Notes: generated from the sequence alone by a model not told the origin. DNA of 64,000 bases from Bacteroidota bacterium (GCA_947469885.1 CANIQT010000011.1:59898-123897), one strand, 5' to 3'; shown: positions 44,576-54,814, numbered from the stretch's first letter. Numbers and translations are program-made.

Positions 44576-46765
44576 ATGAGCGAACAACCAGAAAAGCCAG
44601 AAAATACAGTACAACCAGAAAGTAATAATCCACAGGATAATACTCCAAAGAAACCAAAACTGCCTAAATCACCGTTTAATTTTTACTGGATTTACGGAAT
44701 AATTGCTATAGCATTAATTGCTATGCAAATAATGAACAGTGTCTCTACAGGATTGGCGTCAAAAACCACTAATGAATTTATAGAAACAATGCTCAAACAA
44801 CATCATGTTGTAAAAATTGTAATTGTTCCTTCTGAGAATATTGCAGAAATTACAATAGCACAGGAGTATTTTAAACTACCACAGTATGCTGGAGACAAAC
44901 TTGACAAACATGCCAACGGACCACATTACAAAGTAAAAATTTCTGATGTAGCTACATTTAACGACCGGATAAAAGAAGCACAAAAAGATTTTGCACCCGA
45001 GCAACGAATAGATGCTGAAAATGAAAACCGCACTAGTTGGTACGACCAGTTGGGATGGATATTACCTATTTTGCTAATGGTGGTTATCTGGGTTATCATC
45101 ATGCGCAGAATGGGTGGTGGCGGAGGTGCTGGACAAATTTTTAACATTGGTAAATCAAAAGCAACTTTGTTTGATAAAGACACCAATGTAAATATTACAT
45201 TCAATGATGTGGCTGGTTTGGAAGGTGCTAAAATTGAAATAAAAGAGATTGTTGATTTCCTTAAAAACCCAAAAAAATATACTGTTTTGGGCGCAAAAAT
45301 TCCGAAGGGTGCTTTATTAGTTGGCCCTCCTGGGACAGGTAAAACCCTGTTAGCAAAAGCAGTTGCAGGCGAAGCAAAAGTGCCTTTCTTTTCTCTCTCT
45401 GGTTCCGACTTTGTAGAAATGTTTGTTGGTGTTGGTGCTTCGCGTGTTCGTGATTTATTCCGACAGGCAAAAGAAAAAGCTCCTTGTATTATTTTTATTG
45501 ATGAGATAGATGCTATTGGTCGTGCTCGTGGAAAATCGCCTGCACAGGGCGCAAACGATGAGCGAGAAAATACATTGAACCAATTGTTGACAGAGATGGA
45601 TGGTTTTGGAACTAATAGTGGAGTAATTATTCTTGCGGCTACCAACCGAGCAGATATTTTGGATAGAGCTTTAATGCGCGCAGGTCGTTTTGATAGGCAG
45701 ATATATGTGGATATGCCAGATTTGAATGAGCGCAAAGATATTTTCAAAGTTCACTTAAAGCCACTCAAATTAGACCCTTCAGTTGATGTTGATTTTCTTG
45801 CGAAACAAACTCCAGGTTTTTCAGGTGCCGATATTGCAAACATTTGTAACGAAGCAGCATTAATTGCTGCCCGTCAGAACAAAACAGAAATTCATAAACA
45901 AGATTTTCTTGATGCGGTTGACCGTATCATTGGCGGACTGGAAAAGAAAAATAAAATTATTTCCGTTCACGAAAAACAAGTTATTGCTTATCACGAAGCC
46001 GGACATGCTTCAGTAAGTTGGTTGCTCGAACATGCGAGTCCGTTGGTAAAAGTAACCATTGTGCCAAGAGGAAGATCTCTGGGTGCTGCATGGTATTTGC
46101 CCGAAGAGCGTCAGATTACCACTACCGAACAGTTGATGGACGAAATGTGTGCAACCCTTGGCGGCAGAGCAGCTGAAGAAATTGTGTTTGGTAAAATATC
46201 AACAGGTGCGTTGAGCGATTTGGAAAAAATAACTAAACAAGCGTATGCCATGATAACCATTTATGGTTTAAATGACAAGATTGGAAACATCAGTTATTAC
46301 GACTCTACAGGAGCTAATGAATATGGATTTACTAAACCTTACAGCGAGCGTACTGCACAAACCATAGACGAGGAAGTGAGTAAAATGATTGAATTGGCTT
46401 ATGTCCGAGCAAAAGATATTCTTACAAAAAACAAACATCTATTAAAGCTCTTAGCCGAAAAACTACTTGATAAAGAAGTTATTTTTAAAGAAGATTTAGA
46501 ATCTATTTTTGGCAAACGCCCTTACGACAAAGAGGAAGTGCTAATTGTTAAACAGGTTGAAAATTTTTCAACTAACGCTGAAGTAAAGGTAGAACAAAAA
46601 AGTGAGCAGGAAAAAGAGCTGACGCAGATAATTGAGCAAGTGAAGATGGAAGAAAAGTTGGAGGAGAAAAAGGATAAAAAGAAAATAGAAAAAACCGAGG
46701 ATAAGGCACCTGAACAAACAGAAAGTAATAACGAGCATCAAACTCCAAAAAATACTTTGTTTTAA
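44576..46765 (+). CDS. ftsH: ATP-dependent zinc metalloprotease FtsH
   Basis: 729 residues. Cytoplasmic N-terminus, TM helix about 38-57, periplasmic domain, second TM about 160-178, AAA+ module (Walker A GPPGTGKT, Walker B IIFIDEIDAIG, pore MFVGVG, second region of homology ATNRADILDRALMRAGRFDR) and M41 protease with HEAGH. Degrades membrane and regulatory proteins, among them enzymes of lipid A synthesis in other bacteria. The Glu/Lys-rich C-terminal tail (about 665-729) is longer than usual and of low complexity. 24 bp after rsfS. Confidence 0.98.
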   Translation: MSEQPEKPENTVQPESNNPQDNTPKKPKLPKSPFNFYWIYGIIAIALIAMQIMNSVSTGLASKTTNEFIETMLKQHHVVKIVIVPSENIAEITIAQEYFKLPQYAGDKLDKHANGPHYKVKISDVATFNDRIKEAQKDFAPEQRIDAENENRTSWYDQLGWILPILLMVVIWVIIMRRMGGGGGAGQIFNIGKSKATLFDKDTNVNITFNDVAGLEGAKIEIKEIVDFLKNPKKYTVLGAKIPKGALLVGPPGTGKTLLAKAVAGEAKVPFFSLSGSDFVEMFVGVGASRVRDLFRQAKEKAPCIIFIDEIDAIGRARGKSPAQGANDERENTLNQLLTEMDGFGTNSGVIILAATNRADILDRALMRAGRFDRQIYVDMPDLNERKDIFKVHLKPLKLDPSVDVDFLAKQTPGFSGADIANICNEAALIAARQNKTEIHKQDFLDAVDRIIGGLEKKNKIISVHEKQVIAYHEAGHASVSWLLEHASPLVKVTIVPRGRSLGAAWYLPEERQITTTEQLMDEMCATLGGRAAEEIVFGKISTGALSDLEKITKQAYAMITIYGLNDKIGNISYYDSTGANEYGFTKPYSERTAQTIDEEVSKMIELAYVRAKDILTKNKHLLKLLAEKLLDKEVIFKEDLESIFGKRPYDKEEVLIVKQVENFSTNAEVKVEQKSEQEKELTQIIEQVKMEEKLEEKKDKKKIEKTEDKAPEQTESNNEHQTPKNTLF

Positions 46766-46768
46766 GAA

Positions 46769-47422
46769 ATGACAGACGTTACTTCTAGAGAAAAGATACT
46801 AAAGAAAATCCGAAAGGCTTTAACCAACAAATCCACTCACGAAATGGGTGATGTAGATTTGGAGTCAGAAATATATCATACATCTGACGAGCCGCTTGAA
46901 ATACAATTTGCACAAAACTTTTCCGCTCTAAATGGTAAATTTATTTTCTGTGAAAACGAAACAGAGTTTATTGAAAATTTTGTTTTTTTCTCAAAAGACA
47001 ATAATTGGAAAACTGTTTTTTGTCTCGAACCTGACATAAAAGATATTCTTAAAAAGGGGAAAATAAAATTTTCAGATAACGAAGAACAATTATTAAATAC
47101 CGATGCGGGTGTCACTTTTTGCGAGTGCTTAATTGCACGTACCGGAAGCATCATGATTACTTCCAAACAAGCCTCCGGCAGACGACTTCCTGTTTATTCA
47201 AATTACCACATTGTTATTGCTTACACTTCTCAATTGGTGAATAATATTAAAGATGGTTTGAAATTGATTAAGAATAAATATGGAAGTAAAATACCTTCCA
47301 TGATTTCTACCATTTCAGGTCCTAGCCGAACTGCTGATATTGAAAAAACATTGGTTCAAGGGGCACACGGACCAAAAGAGGTTTTTGTTTTTTTAATTGA
47401 CGATATTCCTGTTGAGGAATAA
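46769..47422 (+). CDS. LUD (LutC/YkgG-like) domain protein
   Basis: 217 residues. REKILKKIRKALTNK start, central TDAGVTFCECLIARTGSIMI and YSNYHIVIAYTSQLV, and the closing ISTISGPSRTADIEKTLVQG, AHGPKEVFVFLID match the LUD domain of LutC/YkgG. In lactate-using bacteria LutC works with LutA and LutB, but here it stands alone between ftsH and cdsA, a place where Bacteroidota often keep it, so its role is probably different and is unknown. Three bp from the ftsH stop. Confidence 0.88.
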   Translation: MTDVTSREKILKKIRKALTNKSTHEMGDVDLESEIYHTSDEPLEIQFAQNFSALNGKFIFCENETEFIENFVFFSKDNNWKTVFCLEPDIKDILKKGKIKFSDNEEQLLNTDAGVTFCECLIARTGSIMITSKQASGRRLPVYSNYHIVIAYTSQLVNNIKDGLKLIKNKYGSKIPSMISTISGPSRTADIEKTLVQGAHGPKEVFVFLIDDIPVEE

Positions 47423-47434
47423 AAACAAACGCTC

Positions 47435-48280
47435 TTGAAAAACTTTTTCACACGTACCTTAACCGCAGGCGCATTTGTAGCAGTTTTATTGGGATGCACT
47501 TATTACAGTCAGCTTTCCTTTTCCATTCTTTTTTTTGTTATCACCATTCTTGGTTTATGGGAATTTTATTCCCTCATCCAAAAAGGCGGAAGTTTTCCCC
47601 AAAAAATAATTGGAACCATTGCAGGTGCACTCTTTTTTTTAACCAATGTATTTATAGTAAACGAACATACCGATTTAGTAGCCAGACGACTGTTACTTTT
47701 TTCAATCCCTACCTTTTCTTTGCTTTTTACTTTTCTTGTTTTTATTTTTGAGCTGTTCCGAAAAAAAGAACATCCATTTCGCAACATTGCTTTTACTCTT
47801 TTAGGAATTATATATGTAGCCCTCCCTTTTTCGCTATTAAACTACATCACTATTTTTGATGACATTTACAGCTTCACTATTTTGTTCGGCATTTTTTTTA
47901 TACTCTGGAGCAACGATGCAGGAGCTTACATTGTTGGCACTTTAACTGGCAAACATAAATTATTTCCGCGCATCTCTCCCGGCAAATCGTGGGAAGGCAG
48001 CATTGGCGGTGCTATTATCAGTTATGGCATTGTTTTTATTATTTCAGGATGGTACACTTCCATTTCGTTTACCGATTGGATGGTGGTTGCAAGCATATTA
48101 ATTGTGATGGGTACATTGGGCGATTTGGTGGAGTCACTTTTAAAAAGAAGTATCAATGTAAAAGACTCAGGAACTTTATTACCTGGGCATGGCGGTATTT
48201 TAGACCGTTTCGACAGTCTTATCATGGCTACACCTTTTATCATTGCTTACTTATATTTCGTTAAAGAGTTCGTTCATTAA
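47435..48280 (+). CDS. cdsA: Phosphatidate cytidylyltransferase
   Basis: 281 residues, TTG start. About seven to eight transmembrane helices and the CDP-diglyceride synthetase signature near the end: LFPRISPGKSWEGSIGGAII and GDLVESLLKRSINVKDSGTL followed by LPGHGGILDRFDSL. It converts phosphatidate and CTP to CDP-diacylglycerol, the branch point for phospholipid synthesis. Last in the rsfS operon; no clear terminator before the glutamate dehydrogenase gene. Confidence 0.95.
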   Translation: MKNFFTRTLTAGAFVAVLLGCTYYSQLSFSILFFVITILGLWEFYSLIQKGGSFPQKIIGTIAGALFFLTNVFIVNEHTDLVARRLLLFSIPTFSLLFTFLVFIFELFRKKEHPFRNIAFTLLGIIYVALPFSLLNYITIFDDIYSFTILFGIFFILWSNDAGAYIVGTLTGKHKLFPRISPGKSWEGSIGGAIISYGIVFIISGWYTSISFTDWMVVASILIVMGTLGDLVESLLKRSINVKDSGTLLPGHGGILDRFDSLIMATPFIIAYLYFVKEFVH

Positions 48281-48394
48281 TATGATTAAAATCAACAAAA
48301 CCAATTTACTTATCTCTCACATTATTATTTTTTATAAATTCGCACCACCAAAAATAAAAACGGTTAAAAAGAAAGAGAAAATTAACTATAAATT

Positions 48395-49675
48395 ATGGCA
48401 ACAGAAACAAAAACAACAATGACCGAACAACAACACGACAGTATGTTTGATGCAGTATTAGCACGATTGGACGTAGCTGCAAAAATTTATGGATTATCTG
48501 AAGATGTAGCAAATGTGCTCCGTAGCCCTCAGAAACAAGTACAAGTGAGTATTCCTGTAATGATGGACAATGGCAAAGTACAAATATTTGAAGGGTTTCG
48601 TACCATACATTCCACTGTTTTAGGACCATCCAAAGGAGGTATCCGTTACGCAATGGATGTGTGCGAAGATGAAGTAAAAGCACTTTCGGCTTGGATGACA
48701 TTTAAATGCGCTGTAGCTAACCTTCCTTACGGAGGTGCAAAAGGCGGTATTAAATGCGACCCACGCAAAATGAGTGTGGGCGAATTAGAAAGATTAACAA
48801 AAGCATATACCATAGCAATGGCAGATGTATTTGGTCCTGACCGAGACATTCCAGCACCAGATATGGGTACAAGCGGAAGAGAAATGGCTTGGTTGGTGGA
48901 TGCGTATAACAAAGTACACCGTGGCGATTATCCTGCTGTTACCACCGGTAAACCAGTAGGAATGGGTGGTTCATTGGGTAGAGATGCCGCCACCGGACGT
49001 GGAGTAATGGTAGCTACACTTGCTGCATTAAAGAAAATGAGTTTAAGTCCTAATGATGTTTCGGCTGCTGTACAAGGTTTTGGTAACGTAGGTGCGCATG
49101 CTGCCCGGTTGCTTAGCGACCACGGAATTATTGTTTGTGCCATAGGCGACCATACTGCTACTTATTGGAATGAAAAAGGAATTGAGATTCATGCTGCATT
49201 ACGTTATGTAAAAGAAAACAATGGAGTGCTTAAAGGATTTACTGGCGGGGTGGAAATTAAAAACGAAGAATTGTTGACTGCTGATGTAGATATACTTGTA
49301 CCTGCTGCTTTGCAAAATGTAATTACTGGAGACATTGCTGCTAACGTAAAAGCTAAATTAATAATCGAAGGTGCAAACGGACCAACTACTCCCGAAGCAG
49401 ACGCAATTTTGAAAGAAAAAAATATTATTGTTGTTCCAGATATTTTGGCTAACGGTGGAGGTGTTACTGTTTCTTATTTCGAATGGGTGCAAAACCGTTA
49501 TGGTTACTACTGGTCGGAAGAAGAAGTGAATATGAAACACGATGCTTCAATGAACACTGCATTTGAACACGTTTGGAACAATGCACAACTATACAACACC
49601 ACCATGCGAATTGCTGCTTACATCACTGCTCTCAAAAAAGTAGAATTAGGTATCAAAGCAAAAGGTATTTATTAA
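48395..49675 (+). CDS. Glu/Leu/Phe/Val dehydrogenase (probable glutamate dehydrogenase)
   Basis: 426 residues, the length of short (hexameric) glutamate dehydrogenases. QVSIPVMMDNGKVQIFEGFR, the catalytic segment LPYGGAKGGIKCDPRKMS, DIPAPDMGTSGREMAWLVD, Rossmann motif AVQGFGNVGAHAARLL and the EGANGPTTPEAD segment are present. Reversible amination of 2-oxoglutarate, with NAD or NADP not decidable here. The alternative start at 48419 (MTEQQHDS) would lose eight residues. Confidence 0.94.
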   Translation: MATETKTTMTEQQHDSMFDAVLARLDVAAKIYGLSEDVANVLRSPQKQVQVSIPVMMDNGKVQIFEGFRTIHSTVLGPSKGGIRYAMDVCEDEVKALSAWMTFKCAVANLPYGGAKGGIKCDPRKMSVGELERLTKAYTIAMADVFGPDRDIPAPDMGTSGREMAWLVDAYNKVHRGDYPAVTTGKPVGMGGSLGRDAATGRGVMVATLAALKKMSLSPNDVSAAVQGFGNVGAHAARLLSDHGIIVCAIGDHTATYWNEKGIEIHAALRYVKENNGVLKGFTGGVEIKNEELLTADVDILVPAALQNVITGDIAANVKAKLIIEGANGPTTPEADAILKEKNIIVVPDILANGGGVTVSYFEWVQNRYGYYWSEEEVNMKHDASMNTAFEHVWNNAQLYNTTMRIAAYITALKKVELGIKAKGIY

Positions 49676-49693
49676 GATTGAAATAGCATTAAA

Positions 49694-49732
49694 AGTGACT
49701 CCTCTTTCGGCAACGAAAGGAGAATTATTTTT
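49694..49732 (+). terminator. Probable terminator after glutamate dehydrogenase
   Basis: CTCCTCTTTCG and CGAAAGGAG flank a GCAA loop with a 2-nt bulge, followed by a broken T tract. Confidence 0.45.
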
Positions 49733-49734
49733 AT

Positions 49735-49803
49735 AAGTTGTCTTCGACAGGATGCCGGTTAAACAGAATGTGGCGAAGACGCTTCGCTCAGCTTGGGAAG
49801 CGG
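49735..49803 (+). ncRNA. Structured RNA-like element, copy A
   Basis: Core CAGGATGCCGGTTAAACAGA, hairpin GCGAAG-ACG-CTTCGC (49773-49787), then CAGCTTGGGAAG. Shares core and layout with copies at 54688 and 55336; the hairpin arms differ but still pair (compensatory changes). It lies between a terminator and the TonB receptor gene, about 330 bp upstream of it. Possibly the Flavo-1 RNA motif described in Bacteroidetes; unconfirmed. The remainder of 49804-50130 shows nothing else clear. Confidence 0.55.
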
Positions 49804-50130
49804 ATATTAATTCTCTGCATTAATTTATGCCTTATTGGATATACCCGAAATAATAAAAATGCTTCCCAAAAAATATTTTAAACCTGAAATCGAAAACATA
49901 AATTAAAATGGAGAAATAAAAGTAATGATGGTTTCATTTCTATAGCACTGTTCAGTGCATCGCCCTGCTCATGTTGCATATAATCGGCATCAATAAATTC
50001 CCCTCAACCCCTGCCAAAACAATTTATCATTTACAATTCAACTACCAAATTCAACAACTCATTAGTTTTCTGTTTCGCCATTTTATTTTCATCACCTACT
50101 TTTGTGGCGTAAAAAACAAACAAAAACAAA

Positions 50131-52497
50131 ATGAAAAAAATTATTCTTGGATACTTCATTGCCATCTCTGCATTGGCAACTGCACAAAACCAAACACAAA
50201 CCATTAAAGGAACCATTACCGACAAACAAAGTCAGGCAACTATTCCGGGTGTCAACATTATTATTATGAACTCCGACCCGCTCAAAGGTACTACTACCGA
50301 TATGGATGGGCACTTTAAACTCCCGGACGTGAACCCGGGGCGTTACGATTTAAAAGTGACCTATATGGGATATAAAGAAATTGTGTTGCCCAATGTGGTG
50401 GTTACTTCGGGCAAAGAGGTATCGTTGGATATCGGGTTGGAAGAAAATGTAAACTCATTGAAAGAAGTGGTGATTTCGGGAACCAAAAAAAACGAAACCA
50501 ATAATGAATTATCAACCGTTAGTGGCCGTTCGTTTTCTATGGAAGAAGTAAACCGTTATGCCGGTGGCCGTTCCGACCCTTCGCGTTTGGCAGCCAACTT
50601 TGCAGGTGTCAGTTCTCCTGACGATTCGCGAAACGATATTGTTATTCGGGGCAATTCGCCAACAGGTGTGCTTTGGCGAATAGAAGGATTAAATGTTCCG
50701 AACCCAAATCATTTTTCAACCATCGGTACCACAGGTGGGCCTGTGAGTGCTATTAATACTAACGTTTTGAAGAACTCTGATTTTTTTACATCTGCTTTTC
50801 CTGCCGAATATGGCAATGCCAATGCCGGTGTATTCGATTTAGGTTTCCGAACCGGCAATGCCGAAAAATTTGAACACACCATTCAGTTTGGTGCACTCAC
50901 CGGTTTGGAAGCCATGACGGAGGGACCCATCAGCAAATCAAAAGGCTCATCTTATCTCATCGCCTATCGCTATTCGTTTACAGGTTTTGCTCAATCGCTG
51001 GGACTTAAAATAGGAACCACTGCTACTCCTTTTTATCAGGACCTTTCGTTTAAAATCAACAGTGGATACAGCAAAGCGGGGCGTTTTACACTTTTCGGAC
51101 TGGGCGGAAAAAGCAACATTGAATTTAAACACGACAAGATTGACAGCACCGATTTGTTTGCCGACCCCACTAAAGACAGCTATTTTACAAGTGATATAGG
51201 AGTGGCAGGTGTAAAACATTTTATCCGTGTGGGTACCAAATCTTATTTTAATACCGTGATAGGCGTTACCTATTCGGCTTCGGGTTATAATGAAGATACC
51301 ATTTCAAAAACAGAATCGGTGGCTATTCGCAGAATGGTGAACACTACCAAACAAATACATTATTCAGTTTCCACTTCGTTTAATTCAAAAATAAATTCAA
51401 AACTATTTATTAAAGTGGGCGGCATTGGCGAAATGATTGCGCTTGATTTGTTTTATAAAACGTTGGAGAGTAACAATACCTGGAATCAGAAATGGGATTT
51501 CAATGATTACACTTACCTGATTCAGGGGTTTGCACATGCTAAATATAATTTTACCGATAAGCTCACGATGAATATTGGTTTGCACGGTCAGTTGCTTACA
51601 CTCAACAATTCTTATTCTGTGGAGCCCCGTGCAGGATTGAAATTGCAGGTAAACGAAAAGAATTCCTTAAGCATAGGTTACGGAATGCACAGCCAGATGC
51701 AGCCTACAGATGTTTACTTTTTTCGTACAATGAATGCTGACGGCACTTATAACCAGTCGAACAAGAACCTTAATTTTACACGTAGTCAGCATTTTGTTTT
51801 GGGTTACGATGTATTGCCCTCAAAAGACTGGAGAATAAAATTAGAAACATTTTATCAGATGCTGAACAATGTTCCGGTAACCACCACACCAAGTAGCTTT
51901 TCGATGCTAAATGTGGGCGCAATTTTTAACCCTACCGAACAGGGTTACCTCGCTAACACTGGCACAGGAACTAATTACGGAGTGGAACTAACATTGGAAA
52001 AGTTTTTCAGCAAAGGATATTATGGTTTAATAACAGGTACTTTATACGAAAGTAAATACAAAGGCAGTGATGCTAAAGAGCGCAATACTGCATTTAACGG
52101 AAATTATGTTTACAATATTTTAATAGGTAAAGAGTTTAAACTCGGCAAACAAAAAAGGAACTCTTTTAATATAGACGTTAAAATGACACAGGCAGGTGGG
52201 CGGTATTATACACCGGTTGATTTGGCTGCTTCGCAGGCTGCACATCACGAAGTACTGAAAGGAGATGACTATGCTTTTTCGGAACGCAACCCTGATTTTT
52301 TCAGGTTAGATATTAAAGCAGGAATTACGGTTAACTCAAAAAAACGCAAGCTTTCTCAATCTTTATTTTTTGATGTTCAAAATGTAACCAACAATAAAAA
52401 TGTTTTTGCAGAGCGATACAATCCGGTGACCAATCAGATAAATACTGCTTACCAGATTGGTTTCTTCCCTAACTTTGTTTACAAGGTTCAGTTTTAA
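50131..52497 (+). CDS. TonB-dependent receptor with CarboxypepD-regulatory domain
   Basis: 788 residues. Signal peptide (about 1-18, ending TAQN), then a carboxypeptidase-D-like beta domain (TIKGTITDKQSQATIPGVNI, DGHFKLPDVNPGRYDLKVTY), a plug (NRYAGGRSDPSRLAANFAGV, DIVIRGNSPTGVLWRIEGLN) and a 22-strand outer-membrane barrel ending in Phe (FFPNFVYKVQF). No SusD partner follows, so it is not a SusC-type glycan system; peptide, siderophore or other small substrates are possible. Followed by a LytS/LytTR pair that may control it or respond to its cargo. Leader AAAACAAACAAAAACAAA. Confidence 0.92.
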   Translation: MKKIILGYFIAISALATAQNQTQTIKGTITDKQSQATIPGVNIIIMNSDPLKGTTTDMDGHFKLPDVNPGRYDLKVTYMGYKEIVLPNVVVTSGKEVSLDIGLEENVNSLKEVVISGTKKNETNNELSTVSGRSFSMEEVNRYAGGRSDPSRLAANFAGVSSPDDSRNDIVIRGNSPTGVLWRIEGLNVPNPNHFSTIGTTGGPVSAINTNVLKNSDFFTSAFPAEYGNANAGVFDLGFRTGNAEKFEHTIQFGALTGLEAMTEGPISKSKGSSYLIAYRYSFTGFAQSLGLKIGTTATPFYQDLSFKINSGYSKAGRFTLFGLGGKSNIEFKHDKIDSTDLFADPTKDSYFTSDIGVAGVKHFIRVGTKSYFNTVIGVTYSASGYNEDTISKTESVAIRRMVNTTKQIHYSVSTSFNSKINSKLFIKVGGIGEMIALDLFYKTLESNNTWNQKWDFNDYTYLIQGFAHAKYNFTDKLTMNIGLHGQLLTLNNSYSVEPRAGLKLQVNEKNSLSIGYGMHSQMQPTDVYFFRTMNADGTYNQSNKNLNFTRSQHFVLGYDVLPSKDWRIKLETFYQMLNNVPVTTTPSSFSMLNVGAIFNPTEQGYLANTGTGTNYGVELTLEKFFSKGYYGLITGTLYESKYKGSDAKERNTAFNGNYVYNILIGKEFKLGKQKRNSFNIDVKMTQAGGRYYTPVDLAASQAAHHEVLKGDDYAFSERNPDFFRLDIKAGITVNSKKRKLSQSLFFDVQNVTNNKNVFAERYNPVTNQINTAYQIGFFPNFVYKVQF

Positions 52498-52509
52498 AAA
52501 ATACGTTAG

Positions 52510-52576
52510 TCCTTGCTCCACCTCTCTTCGTTCCTTGAGCTTGTCGAAAGGAAGGAGAAGTCAGGGGTGAGGTCTT
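52510..52576. repeat. Palindromic interspersed repeat with GAGCTTGTCGAAAGG word
   Basis: GTCCTTGCTCCACCTCTC faces GAGAAGTCAGGGGTGAGG, with CGTTCCTTGAGCTTGTCGAA in the middle. The CTTGTCGAAAGG word resembles the CCTTCGATAAACTCAGG word at 63370; both are common in dispersed bacterial repeats. Confidence 0.5.
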
Positions 52577-52603
52577 CGATTAATAAATTACTAATTTTAC
52601 ACC

Positions 52604-53623
52604 GTGCGTAAAAACAAAAGCAGGTTTATTTATATGATTTTAGCAGGGATTGTTATCTCCCTGCTTCTTCATTCGGTAATGCCCAACCCAGACATCAATC
52701 ACAACAGGTTGTATGATTTTCTCACCTCCATAATTATTACCATCATCGTGTGGGAAGGTAATTTGAGAATAGACCATGTGATGAACCAAAAATTTCCGTG
52801 GGTAAAAAATCCCGGAAAACGATTGCTGACTCATACTTCATTGGGATTGGTTTTTAGTGTGCTCGCTATTTATTTTCCAATGGTGTTTTTCGATACGTAT
52901 GTTTGCAGAATACCTGACGATAAGCGCGAAGGCCTGATGGTGGGCTGTTTGTTGATAGGCTTGCTCGTAACAGTTATTATTCTTTCCATTGAAATAAGCA
53001 CACAGTTTTTCAGGCAATGGAAACAATCGTTGGTGGATGTTGAAAAATACAAAACCGAAAGTGTACAGGCACAATTGCAAAATCTCAAGAATCAAGTCAA
53101 TCCGCATTTTCTGTTTAACAACCTAAGTGTACTGTCTTCTCTTGTTTATACCGACCCCGATAAATCAGTTGATTTTATTAATCAGCTTTCAAAAGTATAT
53201 CGTTACCTTTTGGATAATAAAAGCAGTGAACTGGTAACATTGGCTACCGAGCTTGAATTTATTAAGTCTTACACCTACCTGCTCCAGATTCGATTCGATA
53301 AAAACATCCAATTTGATTTTACTATTGAAGACGATTGCCTTCGTCTGTTGATTCCGCCAATGTCGTTACAAATGTTGATTGAGAACACAATTAAACACAA
53401 CGAAGTTTCTTCCGAATTGCCATTGGCGGTTTCAATAGTTGCAAAAAATAATGAACTGATAGTTGCTAATAATATTCAACTACGCACCAATCCGGAACCG
53501 GGCTCTAAAACAGGATTGCAGAATATAAAAGACCGGTATAAATTTTATTCTGAAAAAGAAGTAGAAATTATCATGGATAAAGAAAATTTTATTGTAAAAC
53601 TTCCATTATTAAATACTAAATGA
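52604..53623 (+). CDS. LytS-type sensor histidine kinase
   Basis: 339 residues, GTG start. Four transmembrane helices (about 9-26, 37-53, 72-90, 105-125), a short coiled linker, then the His_kinase domain with phospho-acceptor motif NLKNQVNPHFLFNNLSVLSS and an ATPase end with IENTIKHNE (N-box) and GSKTGLQNIKDRY. No periplasmic sensor domain, so signals would be sensed within the membrane or by a partner. Its stop overlaps the response regulator ATG (ATGA), the standard LytS/LytR arrangement. Confidence 0.95.
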   Translation: MRKNKSRFIYMILAGIVISLLLHSVMPNPDINHNRLYDFLTSIIITIIVWEGNLRIDHVMNQKFPWVKNPGKRLLTHTSLGLVFSVLAIYFPMVFFDTYVCRIPDDKREGLMVGCLLIGLLVTVIILSIEISTQFFRQWKQSLVDVEKYKTESVQAQLQNLKNQVNPHFLFNNLSVLSSLVYTDPDKSVDFINQLSKVYRYLLDNKSSELVTLATELEFIKSYTYLLQIRFDKNIQFDFTIEDDCLRLLIPPMSLQMLIENTIKHNEVSSELPLAVSIVAKNNELIVANNIQLRTNPEPGSKTGLQNIKDRYKFYSEKEVEIIMDKENFIVKLPLLNTK

Positions 53624-54375
53624 AAGCAATTATTATAGAAGACGAAAAGCTTTCTGCTGAGCACCTTCAGCGGCTTTTAAAAAAAATTGATTCTTCCATC
53701 GAAATTATTACAAGCATTGATTCAGTAAAAAAAAGTATAGAAACATTTAACAGTGGCATTAAAGCAGACCTTCTGTTTGTGGACATACACCTGGCAGACG
53801 GATTGAGTTTTGAAATATTTGCCAAAATAAAAATAGAAACACCTGTTATATTCACCACTGCTTACGATGAGTATGCCATAAAAGCATTTAAGCTGAACAG
53901 TGTCGATTATCTTTTAAAACCAATTGCCATAGATGATTTAAAAGTTTCATTGGATAAATTTAAAAAGTTGAATACCATTTATCAATCGAGCGTGATAGAG
54001 GATATTGCCAATGCTTACAACACTATTACCAAACAATATAAAAACCGATTTATGGTAAAGATGGGAGATACTATTTCTTCTATAAAATCAGAAGACATAG
54101 CACATTTTATTTTTGAAGACAGTTTGGTAATGCTTGTTACTGTAACTAATAAAAGATATACGTTAGATTACACGTTGGACAATCTGGAAGAATTAGTATC
54201 ACCTGAACTATTTTTCAGGATAAACAGAAAAGTGATTATAAACATCAATAGTATTAATAAAATAAATCCGCATTTCAATAGCCGACTTAAATTAACTGCT
54301 GGTGACTTAACCGATGAAGATGCTATAGTAAGCCGCGAGAGGGTGAATGCTTTTAAAAACTGGTTGGATAAATAG
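53620..54375 (+). CDS. LytTR family response regulator
   Basis: 251 residues. Receiver domain with IIEDEKLSAEHL (acidic pocket), LLFVDIHLADG (phospho-acceptor Asp), TAYDEYAIKAFKLNSVDYLL and Lys in LLKPIA; C-terminal LytTR DNA-binding domain (FMVKMGDTISSIKSEDIAHF, YTLDYTLDNLEELVSPELFF, RINRKVIININSINKI). Pairs with the overlapping LytS-type kinase. Genes it controls probably lie close by; the TonB receptor and the element-flanked small ORF at 54827 are candidates by position only. Confidence 0.95.
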   Translation: MKAIIIEDEKLSAEHLQRLLKKIDSSIEIITSIDSVKKSIETFNSGIKADLLFVDIHLADGLSFEIFAKIKIETPVIFTTAYDEYAIKAFKLNSVDYLLKPIAIDDLKVSLDKFKKLNTIYQSSVIEDIANAYNTITKQYKNRFMVKMGDTISSIKSEDIAHFIFEDSLVMLVTVTNKRYTLDYTLDNLEELVSPELFFRINRKVIININSINKINPHFNSRLKLTAGDLTDEDAIVSRERVNAFKNWLDK

Positions 54376-54687
54376 TTTCAAAATTACTAGTTCAATTGTT
54401 TAGACTACTGCATCAACAACATCCAGGCCTCATTCCTATTGATATTAATTTGGATGAGTTAGAAGCTAATAGTAATCCATTAAATTTATATTCAGTTACA
54501 AAACCCGGATCGTTTTCTATCCTGTTTTCAATTTCCGAAATTTTATTTTCGAGCTCAGGTAAAAGTCGTTTCAATATCTTTTATTTATTATATCCCAAAA
54601 AAATGTACTTATTTAATAGTTGCTCCTTTATAAAAAGTATCCAACAAGGTTTTATTTAATTTTATTTTCAGTCTTGTTTTTCCCCCT

Positions 54688-54758
54688 TTAAAGTAAGCGG
54701 CAGGATGCCTGCTAAAGAGGACTGAACGAGACCCTACTCCCAGCTCGAACTGAGAATT
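54688..54758 (+). ncRNA. Structured RNA-like element, copy B (hairpin decayed)
   Basis: TTTAAAGTAAGCGGCAGGAT followed by GCCTGCTAAAGAGGAC and AGACCCTACTCCCAGCT matches copy C, but the left hairpin arm is TGAACG where CCCTAC needs GTAGGG, so the hairpin no longer forms. The AT-rich 5' flank (TTATTTAATTTTATTTTC) is also shared with copy C. The wider gap 54376-54826 otherwise has no convincing gene. Confidence 0.5.
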
Positions 54759-54814
54759 TATCAACAATTTTTAATTTGCTACATATTTTAGCAATTATTT
54801 ACTACATATATTAG

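Noticed and set aside
54396..54659. Forward ORF of 87 codons after the LytTR gene, and a reverse ORF (54413-54574) over the same DNA
   Set aside because: The forward one needs a TTG start and has no homology I recognise. The reverse one (LPELENKISEIENRIENDPG...) looks somewhat more natural but is only 53 codons; it may be a remnant, not enough to annotate.
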